Origin: Lingula anatina
Lineage: Eukaryota; Brachiopoda; Lingulata; Lingulida; Lingulidae
Length of the DNA: 64,000 nucleotides
Assembly: GCF_001039355.2 (NCBI RefSeq)
Contig: NW_019776007.1
Coordinates: 53,726 to 117,725, forward strand
Reading direction: 5' to 3'
A program made the translations under genes and the position numbers. This document shows, in pieces, positions 24,701 to 37,300 of the stretch (its first letter is position 1; the number at the start of each line of letters is the position of its first letter). The notes under the pieces were generated by a model. The model did no database searches, was not told where the DNA came from, and saw only the letters and a list, made by a program, of their open reading frames with translations.

Positions 24701-27700
24701 TGGAGTGATCCTTATCACTTTTTTACTAATCCTGAAGTGACGTGCCCAGCATTTCATTAAGAATAATTATATTGGGCCTAGTATGTCATTTTCTTAATTT
24801 CTCGGGAAATTTCGTTCTTTCGTGATCGGGGTTTAACTCTAAACATGAAACGATTATTTCGTACCCAAACACTTGAGTACAATTAAGCAATTAAGTGTGC
24901 AGAGCTTGCAGACTTTAACAAGGTGAAACTTGAGGGTTTATAAATAAATAAATAACCCCCCCCCCCCCAAAAAAAAAAAACGTTATGGTAACGTTATAAA
25001 ACGTTCTGTGTTTGTAGTTCAATTGATTAGTTACGCAACCAGATGCAAAACGAATAGAGCATTTCAGCGCCTGTGTGCTTAGCTTTTCTCAACACTGCTC
25101 TCTCCATCAATATGTATCTGTGTTTGCTCACTTGGTAATATAATGCATGGCTAAAGTATCCATATGTAACCCGAACTAAATTGCATTTAATTGCTTTTAT
25201 AACCTCCACGTCTTCATACAACAATCAATATCATTTTAGAGACAAGATGAAGTTTTTTTCGGGTATCTTCCATTTTTATTTTAGGTCTTACTTTTTTATT
25301 ATCTCTTTGTTTGTATTTGTCATCATCTGATATACAGTATTACATAATAACGTTATGTCATATCTACCTATGCTTTTAACAGTGGTTACTACATGTATAT
25401 GTTTTAGAGAGGTGGGATTGGAAAGACTATATCTCTCCGAAAGTGTGATTAAGATAAGTGCATTCGATTCCCCTTCACCAAATCGAGCTATTACCATATC
25501 ACTTTCGTTATCCGAGCAGCAAAATGTCAATATTCGAACCACTTTCGAAGTGACGATACTAACTGCTAAGCAAATACGACGTCGGTGCAATTAAGAGAGT
25601 AATGGCGCATTTAATAGATCTGATCCTCTACTTAGGGGCTTTCGAATACAACCTATCTAACACATCGTGCTGCCTTTGCTAATGGCATAAACGGATATGA
25701 ATTTCATTAGATAATGAAAAGTACACATGAATAGAGAATCGAACAGTGCAATGCGCACAATGATAGATAATCTACAAAATTTTCACCCGCTGTGTAAAAT
25801 AATATCAACTCTAATGTAAAAGTAATAATTAGATAACGCAATTTAGTTCCGATTACACTTAAATAGATTAGTTGGGTATTATAAATAAGCGGATCAATAC
25901 AATTAAATAGTCTAATGCATACAAATTGTGTCGAATAAGTAGGTCTGATATCATATCATCATCCTTCGCTCTTAGCCGAAATTGCAGCAGCAGCAGCAGC
26001 AGTAACGACACGCTATGACCATTTGCTTCTGTCTCAATAGCCCTAGTATATGTATATCATTAGTGTGCAGATCAGGATCATTCAGGAGTCCTAATATGCA
26101 ACGGTGCCACTAAAAAGGTTTCACGGGCATCATTTTAAAGACAAGAGTACTCTCTCTCTCCCTCTCTCTCTTTTTATTTATTTATTTTTTTTGTTCCTCA
26201 TATGTTTTATTGTATTTTATGTTCAGTACACTCAAAATACCATGGATTGAAATCATAACACCATGTTGTTTAAACAATCAGCAATAGCCCTGCTCGTGCC
26301 ACATAGAGCTCTCTCCATCATGCACGTTTACGGCACCTTTAAAGAAATAAACACATGTTCAGTAATAGGATATGTGTGCAAATGTGGAACAATGCTAATA
26401 GACTTTCGATAAAAAAATAGTTGCACCTGTTTTCTTCTGGTCTTGGTAAGTGAACTATTACGCGTGGATATCACATGTATATCTGTTCATCCCTCTTTCA
26501 TGCCGGTTGTCTTGCTTAATATTTTATGATACCGATCAGATTTTTTACAGAAGCAAGCCTCGCCTTTGACCGGAAGTAAATAGGGGCATATAGGAAAACA
26601 TATAGGCACTATGAAGAGTGCCATAGTCCAGGGTATATGTATAGGTTCTATAGACACTGATGTAGGCAGTGATAGAGGAAGAGAGGCATCCGGAATTCTG
26701 AGTACAACCGGCAATTTATAAGTCGTAAATGCACGTACCTGATTAAGAACATTTCCAGTAAAACAAGGAGAATGTTCCCATCCCCAGCCGTGAAAGTTAC
26801 CATGGATTTGCCAATGACGCAATCTTCACAATACATGCTGTATTACTTTGCTTAAGTAACGTAGTTATTATAATATTGGCACATACCAGGCCCATTTATT
26901 TTTACGTATACTATATTTGCTATTGCCAAGGTCGGGATTGAAAATAATAAGGAATTCACTCTACATTATTATCCAACACAATTTTCACACGAAAGTGATC
27001 GGTCTTCTGTTCCAAATAAACACAAATCACGACTCATGTTCGTGTTTGATCTGTATGGATCAATACAGAGCTTATTACTTCATTCTGGGTGAAACAGCAT
27101 TGCATTCTATATTATACAAACCAAGGCATTTCATTTCATTGGAGAATGTAAATACCATCTTTGCAATACCATGTATAGCAATGCGGAACATGGCCCGCAT
27201 ACTCTAAATAAACCATTAAATAAAAACAGGTATGTCAAAGCACTGTATGATGATCATTTAATCCTTATGAGTTGATCAATAGAAGGATGTCGATCTATTT
27301 GGTGAAGGATAAGGTGCCATTCAATCTGGTAACACAGCGTAAACCAACGTCAGTGTCCACTGAACGTGTTCCGAATGTAAACCAACAGTCCTGCCAACCT
27401 GTCTTATTTACGAGTAATCAGTTCATTTTTAACCGTTATTTTTACTCGAGGCCGTATTGTTTATATGATAATAGACACCTGTGAAGTTTATGTTGAAAAT
27501 AAGTAAGGCTGCAGAGCTTGTATAAACAAGAACACTTTAGATGTTTCATTAGGATAAATAATGCACATCGAATGTTTGATACTATGTAAAGCACTAATAC
27601 ATTGTAGCAGATGACTTTCTCATGGGTATGTCTAACCGCCGTTACGAATATCCTCTATCACATTTGTGATACAATTCTGACATTAAGTCAAGCGAATCGG

Positions 27701-28267
27701 CAAATTTGGAATATATCAAATGACTAAATGTAATGAGTTTTTACTCTATCCACCTATTTATTTATTTGAAATAAGATTTTTCCAATAAATAGTCTATTTT
27801 TATACTGATAATCAATCTGCGTCATGGCTGACAACGTTAATTTTTAAAGCTGTAAATTTGTGTGAAGCGGCATGTTTTTGCAGACGTTTGGGGTATGTTT
27901 ACTGTAAAATCGAATCTATACATAGCAACTTGGCTAGTTGGCTAGCGCATATGTACCGGCTATTCAATTTAAATTACCAGAAATGGTAGAATCGTGCGTA
28001 TGTAACACTGTGGAATACTTGGTACAGTCAGCGCCATCTGGAGGTGGAAATTGGATAACCGGATTCATGCAATTCGAGCCAAATGTGGTCAACTGGGAAT
28101 CAAGAAAACCAAATTATAAGTTAGTAGAAAACAAGCGAGGGTATTACTTTCATCCTCTGAGAGCATTTTCAGCTTCACCGAAGCTGCTTAATAGGCGATC
28201 TTAATAAAAGGCTTAATATTTGCTGGAATACGCCTAACACCTTTGAATTGCATATGCAGCAAGGGTC

Positions 28268-28335
<68 letters not shown>

Positions 28336-31300
28336 GGCTGTAAAACGTGGGTCATTGCTAGTAGTTAGAACAATGACACTAGAAGTGTTTCATTTGTAAA
28401 AATTATACTGTTGAAAAGTTGTGGATAAGCTATATGAAACTCGGGGGGGGGGGGAGAGAGAGAGAGAGAGAGAAAGGAGGGGGTTGTTATACATAAAACA
28501 GGTTGAATAGTGATTACTAATTGCACGTGTATATAGTCAGCAAAAGACAGGATAGGCATGATGTGTGAAATCCAAAAGTTTCGCTTTACCACGGCGTGCA
28601 AACGCATGTAAGTTCCTTTTTAAAGCTAACGCGAGATTCGGTGTTCGCTCACTTTTAATATGATTAAAGAAAATGTCCCAAACATCGATTGCTCACTGAA
28701 ATACTGAAATGTAATCGTTTCTGCACAAATTCAACTCTGATCTCACTGGCAAGATATAAATATCAGCTTCGAACAACCAGAAGCATACTAATGTTATTTT
28801 TGTCGTTGTTATTAAACTTCATTTCATGTCCTAATCTTGTGAAACCCCTTGGCGTTTTGCATTTTGTTTGACAAAATAAGCCATTAAAGGCAATCAATTA
28901 TGTTCAAAGGGAAGTATTTGACCTAAGTGACCTATCATCTTATGGCAGAGACAATCAGGCAGAAAAACAACAATATTGACTCTGTTGGAACTTGCGTAAG
29001 AAGGTAATTGTCAGTCACGTCCCGCGTTTCCTGACTTAAAACGCAATCAAGACGCTCTATTGTGTTACAATGAGTGTTTGTCATATTAGAACCGACTTAC
29101 AGACTCGTCCATCAATGGACAATAAAGACAAATTCTAAGTGACATTTTCCCGGAAAGTTTGTCTCGGTGCAAAACCAGAGGCGTGTACAGTGGTGGAATT
29201 ATTGGGACACATCGAACACGTGACTGGCAATGCCCGCCCCTTGGCCCCGAAGGCACCCTTCACTCCCTTTCTCTCCATAAAAAATAAATAACAAACAAAA
29301 CGAGACAACCACACCAGCATTTTTCCAATCCTATGCCTACATATTATATTGAGTTTGTACTCGATAGCTGTTGGATACTCTCCCGTAACAAAATTCTGAT
29401 TTGTGACCACTGACCACACTATCATAAATGAAAATATGAGCACCGCCAACTTACCGTGAAAAGCGGATATGAGTTAAATGACTCTAACGCTGAAGTTTTA
29501 ACAGGATGAAAACATCCTTAATTGACTACAACATGTCAGATAACACTGAGATTAAATGAACTTATTTCCCTCTTGTTTCACCCATACGCTTTTCCATGTA
29601 ATTGCACAATTTTCCATGAAGTGCCCAATTTGGCAACAGTATTATACCTTTCGTCCAATACAAGGACAAAAGTTCATAATGACGTAACAGATGTCAAGTA
29701 AGATCAGAAAAGTAATTTGAGGTTTCATGGTCAATGCAGGTACAATGGCACAGGAGTATGAGAGTCTATTGTGGTCTACGTTTTGTTTTCTCGTTGCCCA
29801 ATTACTATAGGTGACACAATACCCGAATATTGACACATTGGGTAATGAGAACTTTTTTATTGATTTCCCACAAAGGTATCCATTCCCATTTGGTAAACCA
29901 GCAGTCTTTGATAGAGGACTAAACGTCTAGATATGACAGAATATGTAATAAGATTCACTTCTCTGTTTTTAGCTATTCTCCAAAAAGTAAACCTTGGCGC
30001 TTCTATAAGCAATAATTTTATAACGGCACGGAACCGGGCTTATTTAGTGACCCTGTGTTTTCCTTTGATTGATTGGGTCGCTTAACGTTAGAGGTGTTGA
30101 AAGCAAACATTTTTGTCTTTTGGGGCAGTCACCTTATATATGTTGGTCCAAACCCTTTGTCGTTGCCTAATGACAATTTTCTATCCGTCAACCTCGACTT
30201 GAAAGTGTTTCTTGTAACCGTCCTCGAGACATGCGTGATGCAGATTTTCTAAAAGGTTTTGGCCATTCAGAATGTTTTTCCTGTCGCGTGATAAAACTAC
30301 ATAAACAGTTCCCGTTCTGTGAGTAATTTCACACTGTCGTAACATTACCCGTCATTAATGGGCAAAACTACTTTCAATGTATGGATTTGCATTACCCAGG
30401 CCTTTCCAGCCGATCATGTGAAAATGAAAAATCGGCTGTGTGTATCAAGAAGCGCTTTGTTTCCACAGGGGAGGTGGTTATTAGACAAAAAATCAAATCT
30501 AATTGCAACTTGAGGCAACCACGGAGATTAAGATTAGATCTTCTGCTACCAATGGAGAGCACATTCAGCCTGTTCAACGAAACCAATTGGCTTTGCAAAC
30601 ACAAACTGTCCCGTCTGAAACGTGCAGTGCTTTTCAAAAAAATCATCTAATACATCAATAGATACAAAGAAGGATTACGGTTGCTAGGTTCATGTTAAGT
30701 CTAGAAGAGCAATAACTGGGCTGAAAGCAAGGGAAATTCGATTTTAAATACAGGGTTTGAATTTTTAATTCCTTTATATTGTCATTACTGGGTGTTATCA
30801 GTTATACCGAGTCGAGCTTATGGAAATGCGTAATGGGAAAGTACATACCATAAAATGCACGAGAGCTATGGGAAATAGCCTTGTCGAAACAAAAGCCCAC
30901 AACAAAGCGCAGATCTGTTGCGCAGCGCTCAGAGCGATTGATTTTAGATTTAACGCACCCCACCGCGTCAGGATAGACTACTGGGCTTAGGTTTGCTAGC
31001 TCGGGGAAATAACCCTCTCGCTTTAGTCGGTAATGTGCAAGTCACAGAGATTAGAAGGTGAAACCAGGCCAAAAACGTTCTGTCGTTCATTCTTGACTGT
31101 TCTTGACAGAGCAACTTAATTGATTGGCGATACCAGTTTGCATACGAGTGCCAAGTGGTGAACGCTTTGCAACATGTTGGCGTACATCTTTACTTAATGA
31201 AATGAAATTCAAATTGTGGGGGATAGGTTGATGAATAAGAATACCGTGCGATATTGACTATGAGCAAGGTAAACGTTTATTTATTTAAAACACATCAAGG

Positions 31301-34300
31301 TACAAACAAGTAACCGAATAAGTAATACATATGGCACACACGCATAGTGTGGGCCAATACGAAGGTGCCTGCAATTCCTGCCGTCTCGTATCCTGCAAGC
31401 AGAAGAGTGATCGTTATCCTACAGCCAGCAGTAGTTCAGATACGCCTCGGTAGGACTGGGGCTCCATTATTATTACCCGGACTTCTTCACTCGTCAGTTG
31501 TTGTGACATGACTTAATGGATTTGGCTCTATTCGCGAACAGCGTTGTTGGCCACGGGGGAGTTGGTTACGGACTCGTAAGGGACTGGTCCTATGATGGAA
31601 CGAGGATTATTGCATGTCAACGCGTGATTGGGATGACTTTATTGTGAAACGTGCGTTAAGAGTACAGTCTATAAGAGTGTCATATTATGCTCATTAATCA
31701 ATTAGATGGATGCCGATGATAATCTAAATGAGATATATGTAGGAGGGTTTTCAAAGTGCTTTAAGTAACAAGCATGTAACAAACTGACAAACATAGCTCA
31801 AACGCCAGCTCATTCCAGGAAAATACTATAAGAAAACGCTCGGGAATACATTTCCAGAAATAAAAAAAAAACACATTGGACTTTTCCTCACTAGGTTTCT
31901 GCAACGGGCCTGATCTACGTTCGCTGCACGAAAATGGTACATGTTAAACACGAAAAGTCGAGCGTGGCTTTAATTCCGGGGAACCTTTGAGTGTTATTGG
32001 ATTCCGTGATAACCCGTGGCTGTGGATTCCCGGCGATGTCGACACGCTTATTTTTAACCTGAATTAACGGGGAATTAATAGGAACCCGTCAACAGACTGT
32101 TGAGGGCGTATCGTTATCTCACGTTATGCGACCTGTACACGCAACTCTATCAAACGCGATGTGGCAGTGGAGTATTAGTAGATAGAACATTATTAGACTT
32201 GCTGATTGAAACGAAACTTTTGCACGATGAAGGAGGCTGCTAAATATGCCAACGTGATTAGTAGCATGTTATAGAGGTAGTAAGTCTTCTCAGAGCACTT
32301 GAATGATTCAGTTACTGTTAGCTAGTGAAACGCCTTTACTGGCTCATTTTAATTGACATTCTACCTAAATTACCAGCTTTTAACCACGCAAGTAGATATC
32401 GGATAGAACGATTCGAGTCAATACTTATCATATTAGTGACAGGTTTAATTAGATCCCAGCTTAAGCTGACTAACTTCTGGACTATGGGCTTTTCACCAGG
32501 CGATTCTTTACACCTCCGGCGGGAAGGCCGCTGATGTCAACCGTATGACAAGTCGAAGCCTAGTAACTCGTCTCCGCTTCGGACCAGTAGAAAGGAGTGC
32601 GACTTCGAACGCAGCGTCATAAAAGCCACTGTTATTTAGCGAGTCAGAAAAGTCCATCGTCAAAGGAACCAAGAACGGACCATGTCGACCAAGTGGATGC
32701 CGGACGTGAACGGACACAAGTCTCTCCCGGCAGACTTCCTGTACCTGACAAATTCCAAATTCGGAATCGGACAGACGACAAATGGCGGGAGCATGATGTG
32801 TCTCTACCCAGGGGCTTCCAGGGAGGGAGATAGTGCCCAAGGGCGGGCAAGTCCACGTAAAGTTCTCTCAACAAAGGTGATGGCGTCTGTTTTGTTGACC
32901 TCAGTCATTTTCCTGTTTTTTCACTGTGCTCGGTGAAACAGGGTTGCAATTCATCGACCGAGTGAAGCTTCATAATTTCGACTTTATTTTATGGATCAGG
33001 AGATTGCCAATGTGTTCATTCGAAGCCCTGATGAGTGGATTAGTTTATAACATCATATCTGTGTAACGTGCGGGAGTTATTTCTGTGTATTTTTTCAATC
33101 TATCATATCTGTCTCGGTGGGCAATATTTAGAAGCGATCAAAAATGCTCATAGAACCTTGCCGCTGTTATTGGTAGTTTTTTCATCTATAAAACATACTA
33201 GATATAGAGATACTCTGTCATTTTACAATACTAGGTATCATTGAAATATTGTTTATTTTTAATTTATCACATCGGAGTAGAATTCATTGCATGTCACTTG
33301 TCGCAAAAATATGAAGTCACATTTGCTGAACATTTGTCCGTTTCCTTTGCGTGGCATTCAAAATGTTCAGCTTCCCCCAGACATGGACCTAATGAGAGAT
33401 CTCTCATTAGGTCCATGCCCCAGACAATGAACTAAGTTTTAAAAAGGAGACAAAAAGACTATCATTTGACTGACTCCTCTCTTTCTCTTTACAGGTGACC
33501 GTAGAAGTTTGTGTAATCTTCCTGAAGTTGGGTGAAATAGACACCCTTAAAGAACAATTCTCGGCAGACGTCCTGGTCAAAGCAAAATGGCGGGAACCGG
33601 AACTCGACCGGAAAGGCAAGAATAAGGACGAGCTCATTGATGAGGTGAGACGCCACACACAGGGACACATGCTTCGTACATCCTTCAAATTCGAATGACA
33701 GCAGTTGAAATAATTGATCTCCAAGAGATCAGAGTGACCTTACATGTCATAGTCATTATTTTTCATAGTTTTTTATCACAGTTTGAAGTTTCATTTCAAG
33801 GCGAATTTCCTTTGCTTTGTTGTTGATAAAAAGCATAAACTTTTACCTAAAAGTCAACTAAATTACCCATCTATTCTATATACGTAAATGTAACAGCATC
33901 TGCCTGGGCGAGTATCAAACGCGTGCTTTAAGGATTTTCTAGTTAATGGAGTGAATTTTACACAATATAAATATCCCTATCTTTAATAAACTTTTCATTA
34001 AAGTTCAGTAATAAGTAGGCTAATTTTAATTTATTAATCCGGTGTTCTTTGAACATCTTAAAATTAGTGAATACATCCTATGTGTGAAACGTTTATACAT
34101 TCTCCTGTCGCCAAAATACGTTTTTAATACTCTTTTCAGCCTTACGTCTATCATAAATGAAATTTGTGGTTTTCCTTTTGGCTGATCTTCTCTGTATTCT
34201 ACTTAGAGGAAATGAACGCGAAAAAATCTCCTGAAAATAATCTTAATCTAAATTAAATTCTAATTTTAAAATCACCTGTTTCCTCTTTAATACTTATTGA

Positions 34301-37300
34301 TTAATACAGGATGTTAAACAAAATACCAAAGGGCACCGAAGGACACGCTGTCATCCGTAGGTAATACGGTAAAGGCATGCATCGTTAAATTGGAAAGCAG
34401 CGTGGTCTCCGATTAGGTACTGATAGCGCATTGCTACTCTTAATGATCCAAAACAACATAACGCTTTCATGAAATACAAAAGTAGAAAGGCTCCAATGAA
34501 AGAGGTTACGATCTGCATGGTCTCGATGGCAATGCAGTTACAGCGCACGGACCCCAAAGCGGATATGGAATGATGAATTATGGTGTAAATAGTAAGAAAC
34601 GAAATGAAATTTAGGAAATAGTACGAAGTTGCACGTTATGAAATAATACTGCAGTGAAGTATATAATAACATTATCTAAAGAACAGAGAGTCGTTAGTCT
34701 GGGTGTGAGGTTGGAACCTCGGCATTTGAATTCCACGGTCGAAGGATACTTATCCATTTTTTTGGCCAGTTGCCATGCGATTTAAAGGGACTAAATGGAC
34801 TATGCGAAATCTTCTGTCATAGTTGAGGGATTGATTTATATCCGAAGGGCGCCAGTCTGTTCATAATCTGACAAGCACTACTAACGTGTTTCATAGACGT
34901 CTCGCAGATCTGCCTCGTTTCCAGTTCGCGCAGACGAGAGGTTCGCCTTACAAATGTTTGCAACCCCTGAATCAGATATGTGTAGTTATGCCACATAAAG
35001 TGTTTGGCTTGTCTTGGTTTTACTGAGAATGGATGGCATGTGGTTTCTGTTTTAGAAATCAGATATATATAGCGAGTGTTATCAGGCCTGAAGTAACACG
35101 CACGCTTAGTCTCATGCGCCACTTCGTGTGACCTTTGGATATGAAAAAAATTACATTCCGTTTCACTTTATCTGTGTACTCACCTAACCTTTCTGTTGCC
35201 ACGAAACTTTATGGTTGAACGCCGGTTTTTTACCTAACTGTACAACATTCAGTTTACTAGGAATCGTCTTATAACCTTAGCGAAAACGGCGTTAAATTAA
35301 ATGCAGTCAAAATATACATCACGAATCCTACCGCTGAAAGTATTATTGGACACGACTTGGACGGACAAAGTTTTAACTGTCCAAGTAAACGATAACAAAT
35401 TCCTATCATTTTCAGTAATATTGCAAAAAGCAGCACGTTCCCCTTTTCTTTGCCATCACTCTACTATCCATCATTGCCACTGGGTTGCAACATAGACTTA
35501 AAATACGTTTATATGCATGATCTATACTGGGTATACAGCTTATTGATATAACATATACGAATTAAAGCACCTACATGTGTTATCCAGAAGACAGATCTGA
35601 CTTCGACTGACATCATGATTTATAGTGTAATTTATGTGACAATATCGCCCAAGAGAATAATTTTGTTTGTGACTGTTGGACAATGCATTAAGTAATACTA
35701 ACTGCACGGAATAAAGAAAGCAAAGTAGAAATGCGTACGATTTGAAAAGCTGAAGATATGCCATGTAATAGCCATTCAGCCGCATTTATTCTTTCTGTAT
35801 TACCCTTTTCCCTCTGTTAATTCTTTTGGTCAATTTTCCCTGTCAGTTTACGACACAGTAATCAAAATATAGGCTTGATTGTTTATAATAATTGAACAGA
35901 TAAAAGACATTACGATGGTTATTTATGTTACAGCGTTGACGAAAACTGGGAAATGGTCGTAATATTAGATAGCAACACTAAAAGCACAGAAGAAAGTACA
36001 ACAATGAAATGATCTCATTATAAGCTGGCTTTGGTCAATTATGCCTATGCCCATTTGTTGAAAATGCAGTGAAATATCAGAGTTAGTTTGAGAAACATTT
36101 GACGATGTATGTAGGTAATCTGTTGAGTAACATTTGATTGAGAAATAGCTCCGTATTTCCAAGAAAATTTTCCCTCTGGTAATTATACCTCCCTCTGCAA
36201 AAGTGTTGCATATAGGCGGTTGTTTGGTGGATATTACAATATACCACTTAAGTTATGACAAAGGGTAGAGTCGAGAAATAAATAAAGAGATGCTTAAGCT
36301 ACAACAATTAAATTTACCAGTTGCATTTACAGCATGATTGTTTGAAGTCCTAATGTAAAGTGGGATTTTCGTTTTATGTAATAGGGCGCCACTTAACAGT
36401 TTTCATGTTAATCGAAAATGTAGGCAGCGCAAAGGCGCCGTGTTCAAGACATTGCATTACGATATGAAACGAGGCCTTTTAGGAAATTAACGTGGTATCG
36501 GCAATACTAAATTGAAGTCACCTCTTATGCTCCCCATACCCATTTTTGCCTAGACGACGTCGACCCGTGAAAATTGATGGATTCCCGAGAGATCGTCGCC
36601 AATTAACGCACCATGATCCCGTGCCAGAGCGGAAATATGGTATAATACATAAACCTTGTGCCACTTTAATAGGATGCATTTTATGAGATATTTTACTCTT
36701 TTTTGGGGGATTATTCCTGAACGGTACAGGTTAGCACATAAATATAGCTCATTAACCCTTTCTTTTTTTCAGAAATACATCATTTGTTTTTTGTCTATCT
36801 GTCCAGAATAATTGAGTGATTATTCAAGGGGTTGTTGTCAAACGTTGTGTCTTAAAAAACTGTAATTGAGAGACTTATTTTATGCAGCGGTCATAAGGTA
36901 AAAGTTCCAATAATTAAGCACCCACTAGAATGGCTTTCAGTGGATTACATGAAGGATTGTTTCGGGTTTTTTATATATTATTCCTATCAGGGCACTTTCA
37001 ATCAAATAAATTCACGGAATCGTCCTATGCGAGACCATTTCTAAGAAATTCTAGTTAATTGTGTCATTTTGTTTCTTGAATATAGGATGAAATCGACTTT
37101 GAAAAATACTGGAACCCGAAACTGTTCGTAGAAAACACTGTTGGTGACCCCAAGGAGGTTCGGTGGCGCACTCTAGCGTTCTCTTCTGAAGGGGACGCCT
37201 TCATCTGCGAAAATCAAAGGCTCAAGGGGACATTCGTAGAAAATTTAGAATTGAACGATTTCCCCTTTGATGTTCAGGTAAGTGACGCCGCTGGCGTGAT

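Larger units (their letters stand above)
17690..32681 (+). other. 15-kb intron of the channel gene
   Basis: AT-rich, without a convincing exon on either strand. Contents: (CA)n at about 21701-21747, AT-rich cryptic simple sequence at about 22060-22480 with a 16-base tandem unit near 22228-22275, GATA-like simple sequence at about 23940-24060, poly-C/poly-A at about 24957-24980, (CAG)6 at 25985-26002, compound (TC)n(AC)n at 28271-28330 and a G-run with (GA)n at 28443-28472. Open frames of 80-150 codons on both strands (for example 19616-20059 and 27938-28204) lack splice or family support. The last 1.3 kb, from about 31.3 kb, is richer in GC. Confidence 0.65.

Noticed and set aside
27938-28204. 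88-codon plus-strand frame with protein-like composition
   Set aside because: No splice sites, start context or family match; such frames are expected by chance in a 15-kb intron.
28568-28609. Possible fifth alternative first exon (ATGATG... to GTAAGT)
   Set aside because: It would end in phase 2 and cannot join the phase-0 common exon A.
30381-30650. Overlapping open frames on both strands of about 85 codons
   Set aside because: The same stretch is open in both directions, with no motif, splice or conservation support; treated as chance.
34351-34557. Hydrophobic minus frame in a channel intron that looks like a membrane segment
   Set aside because: One hydrophobic stretch in AT-rich DNA is common by chance; no exon borders or domain.
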